A stretch of 64,000 nucleotides of DNA from Ovis canadensis (GCF_042477335.2 NC_091257.1:44176501-44240500); one strand, 5' to 3'; numbered from the stretch's first letter, positions 13,101-24,680 are shown. Program-made: numbers and translations. The notes: generated by a model not told the origin, from the sequence alone.

Positions 13101-16100
13101 ATTTAGTAAACACAGGTTTAATGTGCATAAAATTATTTTTAATGCTCATCTTTTCCATAATCCAAAACATTGGTTACAAATGATTGCATGTCCACCCAGG
13201 AATGGGTAGGGGAGGCCGCTGTACTCTCATTGTGTGTTGTGTATTACTCACCATACTAATAGTTACCATGAGTTAGCACTATTTAAACCTCCCAACAAGC
13301 TAACAGGTGACTTAGAAGCATAGTGAATATCCAGAATACAGTATTACATTATTTTTAGGCTTTCTACTCACTCTGTTTGGTTAAATTCTCTCTTTGTCTG
13401 GCCCTTGTAGCTTGCTCCCTCTTTCTCCCTGGGTTTTTCTCGATTTCAGGTCAGCACTGCCACCAGTGGCTATTTAAAATTTTTAGTAAATTAAATAGGT
13501 AAATAACATTAAAAATTCAGTTCCTCAGTAGCATTAGCCGGAGTTAAGTGCTCAGTAGTCTCAAGTGGCCAGTGGCTCCAGAAAGTTCTCTAGATATTTT
13601 AAGAGATTTCAAGCTACAACCTAAAAGAAAGTTGTTCCATTGAATTTTAATCTCTTGTGGGCAAGAGAGTCTTTATATTTTTTCTGTTTCCAGAATATTT
13701 AACTTAGTGCTAAGTTTGTCCAAGTACTCAGTAAATGTTTGCTTATTCGTATCAGTTATTAAGAAGGAAATAGAATTTGTCATTTTATTTGCTAGCATTC
13801 AGACTTCTCAGGGGGTGCAAAATAACCAAACTTAAATGCAGCAGAGGCTCAGACCATAAAGAAAAGTAGTGAGAAACAGTTTTTTAAAACTTTAAAACAT
13901 AAAAATAGATTTATTGGTAGAAATCCCATACACTGAGAATTTATTTTTAGGTTTCTTGACAGCTTATAATAGGCAGGCTATGGGTATAATTTTTCTATGT
14001 GAATTTAATATTATATACATTTGTAGATGAATAACCTAGACTTTTTCCTCCCATGGTATTGCTCTGCTGAGTGTTTAATATCCTGTTCTGATCATAAACC
14101 TACTTTTAAGAGACCTATCACAGTAGGTTTTGACATTACCCTTTACAAGAAAAAGATGTCTTGCTTAACTTACTTCTGCTGTCTCCTCTGTGTTTATTTG
14201 TTTTTACAGAGCAAGATTTGAACTTCTGTGTTCTCCACTTTTTAATAAATGTATAGAAGCAATCAGAGAAGTCTTAGAACAAAGTGGATTTACAGCAGAT
14301 GATATCAACAAGGTAATAACTTTTGTATTTTATTTATTTATGGTAGGAATAGTTTTTGACTGGGAATGTAAGAAATGGCCCCTTGGTATTGAAAGAGTAT
14401 TTTTATACATGTAAATATTTTCTTACCTTACATTAGGAAATAAGGAAATTGATAAAATTTTGATTAATGGTTCTAATGAACTCACAGTTCTGTGTGTTTA
14501 TTAGCAAAAAAGATTAAAATTCCTTTTCAGTGTATTTTTTGCATATAAGCAAAAACTGAAATATTAGAGTGTTTCTTAGGTGTCAGGCACTATTTCTAAG
14601 TGTTTTACATGAATTAACTTGCTGTATCTTAACTAGGACCTCTATGAAGTAGGTGATATTATTTACCTCCATTTTATAATTGGAGGCACAGAGGTACAGA
14701 GATATAAGTAGCTTCATGGTTACCATGTGGCTAGTGGTAGAACCAGGATTTAACTCAGTGTGGTTCCCAATTCTGCTTTTAACCAGTACAACAGACTCCT
14801 CTCTGTTTGCTGAGAAATATTGCATATTTGCTTGCATAAGAAAAGATTTAGAGACTTTCAGAAATATTCCAGCTGGTTTGTAGTTTTTTTCCCAAGATTA
14901 TTTCTACTATTTTACAATATATATAGATTTTTTCATTGTTGTTGATAAAGGAATTTTCATATAAGAAAACTCAGAAAATAGGACCAGTGTCTTACTTTAT
15001 AATAAACTTGTCAAATTTGTTGCACAATTTTGAATTTTATGTTCCTTATACAATATTATAACCAATTTCTCTGTCCATATTACTATATAGTCTTCATCAA
15101 CACAATTTTAAATAGACTCTTGGCCTTCCCCAGTGGCTCAGTGGTAAAGAATTTGCCTGCCAAATCAGGAGACAGGTGTTCAGTCCTTGGGTTGGAAGAT
15201 CCCATCTGCCACTGAGCAAGTACACCTGCGCACCGCAACTACTGAGCCTGTGCTCTAGAGCCCTGGAATCACAGCTGTGTAGCCAGTGCACCCTGGAGCC
15301 TGTGCTCCACAACAAGAGAGTAGCCCCGCTGTCCGCAACTAGAGGAAAGTGCATGCAGCAGCAAAGACGCAGCACAGCCTAAATAAGTAAATAAAAATTT
15401 AAGAAATAATTTTAAATAGGCTGTTAATATCCTAGAAAAGGAAGAGCACCATAGGTTATTTCATTGTTCTTTTGAACTCCTAGATCGGGTCTTCCCCTCG
15501 CCAGAAAAGTGATGCCCATCTCTTCCTATATGTAAGATTATTCTTTGGGATAGGTTTCTATAATAAAAATATTGAGTCAAAGAATATAAATAGCAGAAGC
15601 CTATTTTTACCTTCAGTTACTTTTCAAAAGAGCTGAATTAACTCATACTTTCATCAGCAGTGTATGAGAACAGACATTTTAGTATAACATTGCTGACACT
15701 GAGTTTTATCATTTAAAGATAAATTTTCCATTAAGTAGTTGAAGAGAGATATGTTTTTATTCTGTATTTTATTGACTATTATAGGATTCTTTGAAAACGT
15801 ATTATTAATGTTCAGTTCAGTTCAGTCGCTCAGTCATGTCTGACTCTTTGCAACCCCATGAATCTCAGCACGCCAGGCCTCCCTGTCCATCACCAACTCC
15901 TGGAGCTCACCCAGACTTATGTCCATCGAGTCAGTGATGCCATCCAGCCATCTCATCCTCTGTCGTCCCCTTCTCCTCCTGCCCCCAATCCCTCCCAGCA
16001 TCAGAGTCTTTTCCAATGAGTCAACTCTTTGCATGAAGTGGCCAAAGTACTGGAGTTTCAGCTTTAGCATCATTCCTTCCAAAGAAATCCCAGAAGAAAT

Positions 16101-19100
16101 CCCAGGGCTGATCTCCTTCAGAATGGACTGGTTGGATCTCCTTGCAGTCCAAGGGACTCTCAAGAGTCTTCTCCAACACCACAGTTCAAAAGCATCAATT
16201 CTTTGGCGCTCAGCCTTCTTCACAGTCCAACTCTCACATCCATACATGACCACAGGAAAAACCATAGCCTTGACTAGACAGACCTTAGTCGGCAAAGTAA
16301 TGTCTCTGCTTTTGAATATGCTATCTAGGTTGGTCATAACTTTTCTTCCAAGGAGTAAGCCTCTTTTAATTTCATGGCTGCAGTCACCATCTGCAGTGAT
16401 TTTGGAGCCCAAAAAAATAGTCTGACACTGTTTCCCCATCTATTTCCCATGAAGTGATGGGACCAGATGCTATGATCTTCGTTTTCTGAATGTTGAGCTT
16501 TAAGCCAACTTTTTCACTCTCTTCTTTCACTTTCAGCAAGAGGCTTTTGAGTTCCTCTTCACTTTCTGCCATAAGGGTGGTGTCATCTGCATATCTGAGG
16601 TTATTGATATTTCTCCCAGCAATCTTGATTCCAGCTTGTGTTTCTTCCAGTCCAGCGTTTCTCATGATGTACTCTGCATATAAGTTAAATAAGCAGGGTG
16701 ACAATATACAGCCTTGATGTACTCCTTTTCCTATTTGGAACCAGTCTGTTGTTCCATGTCCAGTTCTAACTATTGCTTCCTGACCTGCATACAGATTTCT
16801 CAAGACGCAGGTCAGGAGGTCTGGTATTCCCATCTCTTTCAGAATTTTTCAGTTTATTGTGATCCACACAGTCAAAGGCTTTGACATAGTCAATAAAGCA
16901 GAAATAGATGTTTTTCTGGAACTCTCTTGCTTTTTCCGTGATCCAGCGGATGTTGGCCATTTGATCTCTGGTTCCTCTGCCTTTTCTAAAACCAGCTTGA
17001 ACATCAGGAAGTTCACGGTTCACGTATTGCTGAAGCCTGGCTTGGAGAATTTTGAGCATTACTTTACTAGCATGTGAGATGAGTGCAATTGTGTGGGAGT
17101 TTGAGCATTCTTTTGCATTGCCTTTCTTTGGGATTGGAATTATCAATGTTAGTAAATGTTTAATTTTGTATTTCCTTATGTGTAAATATTTCATATTCTT
17201 TGTCTGTTTAGTCAAATCTTATGGATTTTTAAAATTTATTTGTGTAAATGCTCTGTATAATCAGAAAATTAACTGCTATTTACTGCAACCTTCTTTTGAA
17301 GCATGCAGTTTACTATTGAATTTTGGTTCTATTAGGGAGGATGGGTGTTTGACACACTGAGGTTTCATTTCTTGATCTATTTAAATCTGTTGTTCTGTTA
17401 CTCTCAATTCTTCACCTGCTTCTGAATTTACCAATTCCATCTTTGTTCAAGTGTTTGACAAATATTTATTACTGTTTTCTTTTAATTTGCTGTAGTTTGA
17501 AAGTTTTATATTTTCACTATTTTTGTGTATGTTGTAACATGAAAGTTGCATTCTTTTGTCTGTAGAGGTTTTAGTTCAGTTGGGTTTTTTTTTTTTCGCA
17601 TACATATGCTATGCATTATGGTACGTGAGTAGAAGTGTGGCTTATAAAGATGAAAGCGCATGGTATAAATGATACAAGGCAGTGGTGGGAAGGGAATGAG
17701 TTTGGAGACAGATCCAGCTGAATTGGAAAGCTCACAGTACTAATAGTTCCAGAATAGACCAATCACTTAATTTCCTGAACCTTACTGTCTTGTCTCTTCT
17801 TACTAGGAGGGTGATAATATTTAACTTTCAGGTAAGTATTATAACTTATTTTATAGGGTTGTTGTGAAGATTAAATGAAAACCATGTATGGCACAGGGTG
17901 TGATGTACCATAGATGATCAGTTCATGTGAGTTCTCTTCCTTCATTAACTGGTCGTACAACCCTGACATTAGATATCACAAATGGTACAATCCTCAATTG
18001 CTTGACTAAAGATCAAGTAGATTCTTAGAATTAAGGATTTTTTTTTTTTTTTTTTTGGTGTATAATTGCTTTACAAAGTTGTGTTAGTTCTGCTGTACAG
18101 TAAAGTGGATTAGCTGTATTTATCGCCTCCCCACCCCTTTAGGACGTGACTGAGCACTGAGCTGAGCTCCCTGTGCTATGCAGCAGCTTCCCGCTAGACA
18201 CTTCTGAAATACAAGCTTTTGAGAATTTAAAAATATAGTCTTGTCTCTGTAGTTTGTTGACCTTATGACAGTAATGAACAACCGCCAAGTCTCACTGGTT
18301 TTCTGTAGTGAACAGTTTTTTCTTGCTTGTGTTCCACATGAGCAGCTGAAGGTGGCCGTGTGTCAACTGCTTTGGCATTTTTCTGTGTGCTTCTCATTCC
18401 ACAACCCAGGCTAAAGGAGCAGCTCTCGTGGAGGAAGGGAAAGAGGAAAGGAGATGGCAGAACATGCAGGGCTTTTAAAACTTCTGCTTAGATATGTTAT
18501 ACTCCAGTGTATTCACATTCACCTGGCCAAAGCTAGACCCATGGCCAGTCCTGAGTATGGAGCAGAGAAATAAAAGGGAGAGGTTGCAGTGTCTGGGCAG
18601 TGGCTGTGGGTTGGGATGTATAATCCTCTTACAGGGCTAGAGGGAGAAAATGATGGGCTTTATATTCACTGAAACATTTAATCCTGGCAATATTCACTGA
18701 AACATTTAATCCTGGCAAAATCAGGAAATTGGCTCTCCATTTACAGATGAGGAAACTGTAGGGTCGGCCAAGAAGTTCCTTTTCATAAGCTGTTATGGAA
18801 AAACCCGAACGAACATTGTGGCCAACCCAATAAAAGGTTTCCAGAGAGGGTAAGGACTTTCCCTCAAGTAATGCTGGCATGTAAGTGATAGAGCCAGGAT
18901 TGGAACTCAGATACTCAGCCTCCATAACCAAGGCTCTTTCTTTACTCTTCCGTCATTTTAAACTTTGTCATTGTAAGTAAAGAATATGTTAAATATTAAC
19001 AGTGTACTAAATGCATGTTTATATGTGTATATTTTATATGATAAGTTTAAAATAATATGCTAAAATAGGGCTTCTTATATTTTACCATGTGATGAAGATG

Positions 19101-22100
19101 GCCTGTTACATCTAATTTTGAGAAACAATTATTGTTCTAAAAGTAAAAAACTGAAAATTGTTTTTATTTTCTAGGTTGTCCTTTGTGGAGGGTCTTCTCG
19201 AATCCCAAGGCTACAGCAAATGATTAGAGATCTTTTCCCTGCTGTTGAGCTTCTCAATTCCATTCCTCCTGATGAGGTCATCCCTATTGGTGCAGCTATA
19301 GAAGCAGGAATCCTTATTGGGAAAGAAAGCCTTTCCGTGGAAGATGCTCTTCAGATAGAGTGTTCAGCCAAGGATATTTTAGTTAAGGTATGTTTAGCTT
19401 GTCTTTACTTTTCCATACATAGTATAAAGTTATTGCCACAGGTTTACATACATATGGTTTTTAAAATAAAACCTTGTACTGGTAAAAATTTTAAATTTAG
19501 GTTTATAATTTTACTTGTAATGAGTTTCTGATATTCTTTCAGTTGATATTAACCTGTTAATTTCTTAATTATCGTTTTAATCATAAGCTTCTAATACAGG
19601 TTGAGAAGTGTATGTTTCAATTTATTTTTAAAGTGGGTTGGGATTAAGGATTAGTTCCATTTTTTTCTCTTTGCTGCTTTATAGTGTTGAGATTATCAAC
19701 AAGGACTATATCGTCATTTCTAATAGGAGTGATTTTTTTCTCATTGCAATGATTTCAAAGGATGTGCATATTATTTTCCTGCTTATTAGGGAGTTGATGA
19801 ATCAGGAGCCAACAGCTTCAAAGTACTGTTTCCATCAGGGACTCCTTTGCCAGCTCGAAGACAACACACATTACAGGCTCCTGGAAGTATATCCTCAGTG
19901 TGTCTTGAACTCTATGAGTCTGAGGGGAAAAACTCTGCAAAAGTAGAAAACAAGTTTGCACAGGTGAATATATCAGATTATACTATGAATTAATCACATG
20001 AAACCGTTTAGCTTTTCCTTCTGGTTTAGGCTCTGTTTAACATTAATTCATAAACTGTGCATATAGGACATTTAACACTTTTTTTTAAAAAACAAAACTT
20101 ATTTAGACAGGCTGAAATGATTATATGCTAATTTGAACAGGTAATCTGTACAAAAAATTTTCATTTTTTATTTCCTTCATGTTGGATTCCATCATGTGTG
20201 CTTTGTTCTTTCTTTAGACCCCAAAAAAATACAGTCTATTTTTCATCCAGTCATTTATTCCCCTCTTTGCCTTGTTTAGAAATTCTTAGGATCCCTCAGA
20301 CAGTTGCTTCTGGAATGAGCTTTCCTCTTCTCCCCCAGCCAACCCCAGTGGGTTCACCTTTACAGGCTTTGGGACTAGGACAGGGAATGAGACATGAATG
20401 TTTCTTCACTGGGATTAACACATTGTTATGAATGGATTAATTGTACTTATTCATTTTGGAAAGAGAAGAAACAAGCTATTTCAGTTTGAAAGAGGAAAAC
20501 GAAAACGAAGTACAGTTGTGTTTCTACTGCTTCTCTTTGTGCTCTCTACCCTCCTTGACAATCAGGTCAGTGGCAGGGGAAATGACATTTATTTGTTTGC
20601 TAAATGCCAAGTGTGCTCTACCAGGCAATTTACAAACATAGTCCCAAGTGCTATGAGATAGACATTGTTGTGTGCATTTTATAGGTGATTAAGAAACAGG
20701 CTCATAATAGTAAATACCTTGTGCTTGACTGAGCTGAGATTTATCCTCAGGTTGGTTTTACTCCTGAGCCCATGCTCTTGCCATTGCACCATGCTGCCTC
20801 TGACATAGGATAAGTTTGCTTTTTCAAATACCACATGCTTAGATCACATGCTATGGTCCTCTACAACCTTTAAAATGTATCATATGGAGCCATGTAATTT
20901 GCTTAGAAACATGCCCAAGAAATAATGGACTTCCCAAGTGGCACAGTGGTAAAGAATCTGCCTGCCAGTGCCAGAGACACAAGATACCTGGGTTCAATCC
21001 CTGGAAAGATCCCCTGGAGTAGGAAATGGCAACCTACTCCAGTATTCTTGCCTGGGCTCCTTCAAGCTAGTAAAGGTTTCAAAGCTCCTCCATATGCTTC
21101 TGCAGTCTATCACTGTAAAAGTACTTTGCTGTGCGCCAGGCTCTAAACTCAGATGGAAGTCTAGTATTCATCTCTTGAATCAGTGCATTTCTCACATTTT
21201 CTCTGGACACACTACTCGGAGACTCTGCAGCTACCAGATGCTGGAAAGGAAAAAACTAGTCACATAATACTGAATTTGGAAGAGAATCTTCTACAGATTC
21301 CATCTCTTCTAACTACCTCAGTTTACAAATGAGTAAACTTGGTGTTTACCTAAGGTCGTAAAATTTCATGTTGGCAAAATCTGAAAAGTCACTTTCAAAC
21401 TTGATCTGTTGGTATGCCTTTCTTTAGGAAACCGAGTAATTTTATAGTAAATCCGTTAATAATTCTTACTTACAAATGTAATCATAGTAGTAGTACAAAA
21501 TAGTAGTAGTAGTACGAAAGAATTTGACATGTATTTCTTTTAAATGGTTTTTTCAAGTGCATTTAAAATATTTGAATTTTTTAAAGTATATATAAAAGGC
21601 TTGCCAAAATGTAATGTACGCATTACTGTAATAGTGTAATCACCAAAAAGAAAAACAGTCTTTATTTTCTGAGACAAACAGTATCATTTTAATCTAGGAC
21701 ATGACATTTAGGAGGGACAAATAATATTAGTTATCTTCCATGCCCTCCTTTTAGAGGAGATGTGTCAGTTAAGAGAGCTTAATTCTATGCTCTGAATTAT
21801 GATAAATGGTAAAAGAACTGAAAATAGCCCTGTTTTAAAAGGTTTTTTCAGTAATGAATAAGATTTAGTCCATTGGAATAATCGATACATCAATTTATTA
21901 ATGTCAAAATACTGAATCATCTTTGTATTATTTTTGCCTAAACAGGTTGTGCTCCAAGATTTAGATAAAAAAGAAAGTGGATTACGTGATATATTAGCTG
22001 TTCTTACTATGAAAAGGTAAAAAATTAATGTACTTCCGATGTTAAGAAAATTTGCTTTGAGATTCTGCCGCTTTTTCAGTTGATTCATCTGTTGTAACCC

Positions 22101-22954
22101 TTGAGAAAATCATTTATTAAAAGCTTATAAAGATCTTATCAGTAACTTAGATTTTCCCTGTAAAATTAACTGTATTTACCAAGAAAAGTATATCTCAAGT
22201 CATTATCATTCTGAATTTTTTGTGACTTCTTTTATTATTATGGGTGTAGTCAACCTAAAAAATTGGTCCATGCAAGTTTGAGACATAATTTTTATCGACT
22301 TTAAATATGATTTCCTAAGGTTTACATAATTGATTTTTGTCCTATGAAAGGGTAAGTTTATTTCAGTATTTCAACAGGAAATCTATAGGACATATACTAC
22401 AAATTAAATTCAGCTGTTATCATTTCTTTAACAATAGTCCATCCGTAATACTGTGTCTTACAAGTAAATCATTTCCAAATCAACATTAAGGTTAGTTTAT
22501 TCCATAAATCATATTTAGCCAGAATGTAGAATTCATTAGGGTAGATCTATCATGGCCCGGGACTGAAAACAACTCATTGTATCTTGAACTTGCATAAAGT
22601 TTTTAACTCAAGGTCTTTATCATCATGAGTTCTCAAGGAATACAACCTTCATCACAGTGACACAGAAGGAGATTTTTAAAGAACAACTACCTAAGTATGG
22701 CATATGATTCTAAATGTAAGGCATGAAGTTGTGTTTCAGTTATTTATCTCTTAATACTCTTCTTTCAAAAGGTAAAATGATCTCTTATTTACTCAGAGTC
22801 CTCAAGTAGTTTCTTACGAACTTTCTGCTTTTATAAATTGAGCTTATGAAGTGTTACTATTTTTTGTTTGCATAGGGATGGATCTTTACACGTGACGTGC
22901 ACAGATCAAGAAACTGGAAAATGTGAGGCAATTACTATAGAGGTAGCATCTTAG
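7081..22954 (+). CDS. HSPA14: HSPA14, Hsp70 family member 14 (3' eleven coding exons)
   Basis: Atypical short Hsp70 (human name Hsp70L1) that pairs with DNAJC2/MPP11 in the cytosolic ribosome-associated complex and helps nascent chains fold. Coding exons: 7081-7129, 7258-7363, 8289-8379, 9345-9449, 10495-10656, 12256-12411, 14210-14312, 19175-19387, 19790-19963, 21946-22016 and 22876-22954. All junctions are GT-AG with matching phase. The join is 1309 nt, giving residues 75-509, the same total length as human. Visible Hsp70 nucleotide-binding landmarks are [49 protein letters not shown] and the [12 protein letters not shown] adenosine motif. The C-terminal part is much shorter than a standard Hsp70 substrate-binding domain, as expected for this family. 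The first 74 residues are encoded left of position 1. No frameshift or premature stop is seen. Confidence 0.95.
7258..7363 (+). CDS. HSPA14: HSPA14 exon, residues 91-125
   Basis: Acceptor TTCATAG, donor GTATTG. Encodes [20 protein letters not shown] and on to FSKMK, ending in phase 1. Confidence 0.93.
8150..8270 (-). repeat. L1 LINE 3' fragment
   Basis: TTTTATTGAGCTATAATTAA followed by the ATGATTTGACTTACGCATGT block is the reverse complement of an old mammalian L1 3' region. It ends just before the HSPA14 acceptor at 8288. Confidence 0.7.
8289..8379 (+). CDS. HSPA14: HSPA14 exon, residues 126-155
   Basis: Acceptor ATATACAG, donor GTAAGT. Carries the conserved Hsp70 strand [14 protein letters not shown]. 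Confidence 0.93.
8380..10494. other. HSPA14 introns around the 9345-9449 exon
   Basis: AT-rich intron sequence. A diverged MIR-like block lies at about 10283-10445 (GCTTCAGTTTCCTCATTTGT). I see nothing else supportable outside the coding exon. Confidence 0.5.
9345..9449 (+). CDS. HSPA14: HSPA14 exon, residues 156-190
   Basis: Acceptor TCCACAG, donor GTAAAA. Encodes [20 protein letters not shown], the signature-2 region of the Hsp70 nucleotide-binding domain. Confidence 0.93.
10495..10656 (+). CDS. HSPA14: HSPA14 exon, residues 191-244
   Basis: Acceptor TTTTTTAG, donor GTAAGT. Encodes [19 protein letters not shown] (second phosphate loop, where canonical DLGGGT is KLGGTS) and NIGGTHFTE. The altered loop is a family feature and not a local defect. 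Confidence 0.93.
11317..11530 (-). repeat. Bov-tA-type SINE
   Basis: Near full-length reverse copy: TTTGCGACCCCATGGATTAT tail block, then GGGATCGAACCCAGGTCTGC, the complement of the tRNA B-box region. Confidence 0.8.
12018..12147 (-). repeat. tRNA-Glu-type cetartiodactyl SINE (CHR-like)
   Basis: Ends in GCCAGGGAAGTCCC, the reverse of the SINE head GGGACTTCCCTGG. Flanked by a diverged direct repeat GATTC(T/A)TGAGCTTA at 12011-12024 and 12147-12160, consistent with a target-site duplication. Confidence 0.75.
12256..12411 (+). CDS. HSPA14: HSPA14 exon, residues 245-296
   Basis: Acceptor TTGTTTAG, donor GTAAAA. Encodes [16 protein letters not shown] and [12 protein letters not shown], lobe II of the nucleotide-binding domain. 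Confidence 0.93.
12800..13015 (-). repeat. MIR SINE
   Basis: Antisense MIR: GTCCAAGGTTATCCAGCTAG, then a GGGATGCAAACCCAG block. Confidence 0.75.
13440..13640. repeat. Old MER-type (hAT-like) DNA transposon relic
   Basis: GCCACCAGTGGCTATTTAAA, AAATTCAGTTCCTCAGTAGC and AGAAAGTTCT are blocks of a common non-autonomous mammalian element. I do not name the family with certainty. Confidence 0.45.
14210..14312 (+). CDS. HSPA14: HSPA14 exon, residues 297-331
   Basis: Acceptor TTTTTACAG, donor GTAATA. Encodes [20 protein letters not shown] to DINK, the helix before the adenosine motif. Confidence 0.93.
14575..14830 (-). repeat. MIR SINE
   Basis: Antisense MIR with CCATTTTATAATTGGAGGCA and the later GTGGTAGAACCAGGATTTAA block. 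Confidence 0.75.
15116..15407 (+). repeat. tRNA-derived cetartiodactyl SINE (CHR/ART2-like), near full length
   Basis: Starts with a SINE head (CCTTCCCCAGTGGCTCAGTG) and ends in an AAATAAGTAAATAAA tail. A perfect 12-bp target-site duplication AATTTTAAATAG lies at 15104-15115 and 15408-15419. Confidence 0.85.
15813..17140 (-). mobile_element. BovB (RTE-clade) LINE, 5'-truncated
   Basis: About 1.33 kb of BovB in reverse orientation. Reading the minus strand, three overlapping frames (17215-16766, 16833-16384 and 16439-15834) together show reverse-transcriptase features: an [10 protein letters not shown] region, [13 protein letters not shown], and the catalytic [16 protein letters not shown]. 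The frames are broken by frameshifts, so it is dead. The 3' end carries the CAGTTCAGTTCAGT tail at 15813. A 12-bp target duplication ATTAT(T/C)AATGTT lies at 15801-15812 and 17139-17150. It sits in the HSPA14 intron before the residue-332 exon, antisense to the gene. Confidence 0.92.
17680..17945 (+). repeat. MIR SINE
   Basis: Sense MIR: TTATAGGGTTGTTGTGAAGA with a preceding AATTTCCTGAACCTTACTGT block. Confidence 0.65.
18037..18205 (-). repeat. Artiodactyl L1 LINE 3' end fragment
   Basis: TAATTGCTTTACAAAGTTGT, then TTCTGCTGTACAGTAAAGTG and GAGCTCCCTGTGCTATGCAG match the reverse of the L1 3' UTR found in cattle. Preceded by a poly(T) run, the reverse of its poly(A) tail. Confidence 0.75.
18690..18935 (-). 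repeat. MIR SINE interrupted by a mariner MITE
   Basis: Antisense MIR: TTTACAGATGAGGAAACTG is broken off at 18758 and resumes after 18834 with the AGCCAGGATTGGAACTCAGA block. Confidence 0.75.
18760..18833. mobile_element. Mariner-type palindromic MITE
   Basis: A 74-bp imperfect palindrome: GGTCGGCCAAGAAGTTCCTT at the left, AACCCGAACGAACATTGTGG and GGCCAACCCAATA at the right. It resembles the terminal inverted repeats of ruminant mariner elements. It is flanked by TA (18759-18760 and 18832-18833), the target duplication typical of Tc1/mariner, and splits a MIR. Confidence 0.8.
19175..19387 (+). CDS. HSPA14: HSPA14 exon, residues 332-402
   Basis: Acceptor TTTTCTAG, donor GTATGT. Carries [15 protein letters not shown] (adenosine-binding motif) and [16 protein letters not shown], the end of the ATPase core. 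Confidence 0.95.
19790..19963 (+). CDS. HSPA14: HSPA14 exon, residues 403-460
   Basis: Acceptor TTATTAG, donor GTGAAT. Encodes [20 protein letters not shown], the start of the shortened substrate-binding part. Confidence 0.93.
20575..20815 (-). repeat. MIR SINE
   Basis: Antisense MIR: CATTTTATAGGTGATTAAGA with the TGAGCCCATGCTCTTGCCAT end block. Confidence 0.65.
20923..21058 (+). repeat. Bov-tA SINE, truncated
   Basis: GGACTTCCCAAGTGGCACAG head, then TTCAATCCCTGGAAAGATCC and CTACTCCAGTATTCTTGCCT. The 3' part is missing. Confidence 0.8.
21485..21515 (+). repeat. Short (TAG)n microsatellite
   Basis: Two short runs of TAG triplets separated by ACAAAA. Confidence 0.6.
21946..22016 (+). CDS. 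HSPA14: HSPA14 exon, residues 461-483
   Basis: Acceptor CTAAACAG, donor GTAAAA. Encodes [20 protein letters not shown] to MK. Confidence 0.93.
22876..22954 (+). CDS. HSPA14: HSPA14 terminal coding exon, residues 484-509 and stop
   Basis: Acceptor TTGCATAG. Encodes [19 protein letters not shown] and ends ITIEVAS-TAG, close to the human C-terminus. No extended lid domain follows. Confidence 0.93.
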
Positions 22955-23073
22955 TATTTTAGAGGAACCATGAATTTTTTAAATCTAAAATGTCAACATT
23001 ATTTCATTTTGTTTAAGAATGTTTATATTAAAATACTTTTCAAATTACCTGTATGATCTATGTTTCTATTAAA
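22955..23073 (+). other. HSPA14: HSPA14 3' UTR with candidate poly(A) signals
   Basis: ATTAAA variants occur at 23027-23032 and 23068-23073, 70-115 nt after the stop. A short 3' UTR is likely, but a longer form cannot be excluded. Confidence 0.45.
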
Positions 23074-24097
23074 CTATAGTATATTGGTAACTGTTGCAAA
23101 CTTATTTTTGTTGTTTTCCACTTAAGATTTCCATTATTAGTGGGAAATACAAGGAACTTTCTCTATCATGAACCTACTTAGAATAAAATCAAGTGGCTTG
23201 AAGGAAACTTTACCAGAAATTTAATGTTGCAGTTAAAAATGTTTTTTGTCTTTATAATTTCTAATTTTAAGAAATTCTTATTAATCAGCTAAGAACAGTT
23301 TAAAAGTCTTTAAATGAAAGAAACCATAGAGCCATGTGCAAAGTAAGATACCATTTTTGCTTAAAAAAAACACACACAATTGTTTATAAATCCACATGTG
23401 ACACATGTAGATAGAAGAATGGACAACTGAATGCCAGACTCTTAACAGTGGAGGGAGCTACATGGGGTGCACTTGCATAATTATCTTAAGGTTGGTTTTT
23501 TTCCCTCTGACAAGCATGTTTTCCATTTGAAGTTGAAAGTTTTTTTTTTTTGATTTTGAAGAAAAGCCTAGCCACTTTCTATTCACCAGAAAATGCTGAC
23601 TAGTGTTGAGAATACTTTGGCAGATACTAAGGAAGAAGCTTTTTCTCTTAGTAAAACAAGACAACTAATCTGCCTGTGTTGAAGAGAGAGCTTGAAGGTG
23701 AGCCATGTGCATCACACTCTAGATTCATTACCAAGGGAGGATTTTCCACTCGTTTCTTTCCTTTGTTCCCAGTGGACTTGAGAAGGGGAAATATCTTCAC
23801 CCAGTAAAATTTTAAAACTCTGCTATTTTTTCACCTGTTCAAGACTTTGAAATGTGATTTATTATTACCATTGATTTTTATGGAGACAGATGACAGTAAT
23901 CTTCTATTTCTTAAATGGAGAAACTAAACTTAAATCTATTATTCTGCATCAAATTATAGACAGAAGCACCAAGGAAAATTGAGATATGAGTCTAATAAGT
24001 CCACAAAGAGGCAGCCTCAAAGGTCTGTCCTTTGATTAAAGGCTAAGTACTTAGTTATCTTTTATTATCTTGTCCCCGGTTTTAAAAACTTTGAAAT

Positions 24098-24300
24098 AAG
24101 GACTTCCCTGATCTTCCAGGGATTAAGAATCCTCCTGTCAATGCAGGGGACACGGGTTCTACCCTTGGTCTGGGAAGATCCCACATGCCACAGAGCAACT
24201 AATCCCATACATCACAACTAGTGAGCCCACAGTCTAGAGTCCATGAGCAACAGCGAGGACTCAGTGCAGCCATAAATAAATAAATAAAACTTTTTAAAAG
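24098..24300 (+). repeat. tRNA-derived cetartiodactyl SINE (CHR/ART2-like)
   Basis: GGACTTCCCTGATCTTCCAG head, internal GGGACACGGGTTCTACCCTT, and a CATAAATAAATAAATAAA tail. A TTTGAAATAA repeat is found on both sides. Confidence 0.8.
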
Positions 24301-24454
24301 ATTTTGAAATAAAATGATTATATATAAGCTATTAAGTGTTTCTAGAATTTAGGAAAATAACAGCTACACTAGTTCAGCTGCTACATCTGCTTTCAGTTAT
24401 GCTTTGGAAAAGTGCTGTAGGATTTTATTTTGTAGCTATAATTAGCTGTTTAGA

Positions 24455-24680
24455 CCAGGGGTTGGCAAACTATTGGCAATGAGTCTGTCCTACCCTACAC
24501 CGGTTTTTGTCGATAACAGTTTTATTAGAACATAGCCCCACTCAATCGTGTACGTGTTGTCTGCGGCCGTTTCTCACTATAATGGGAGCGTTGAGTAGTT
24601 ATAGCAGGGACTATATGACCCACAAAGCTTTAAATATTTACTGTCTAGCCCTTTACAGAAAATGTTTGTCAACCCCTGAA
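24455..24680 (+). repeat. MER20-like hAT-Charlie MITE
   Basis: Begins CAGGGGTTGGCAAACTATTG and ends TTTGTCAACCCCTG, complementary termini of a common non-autonomous hAT element. Internal TTTATTAGAACATAGCCCCA fits. Confidence 0.75.

Noticed and set aside
15834-17215. Overlapping minus-strand open frames with reverse-transcriptase features as host genes
   Set aside because: They are frameshifted pieces of a truncated BovB LINE with a target-site duplication.
19220-19531. Open frame from Met at 19220 as an independent ORF
   Set aside because: It is HSPA14 exon sequence (19175-19387) plus intron read-through.
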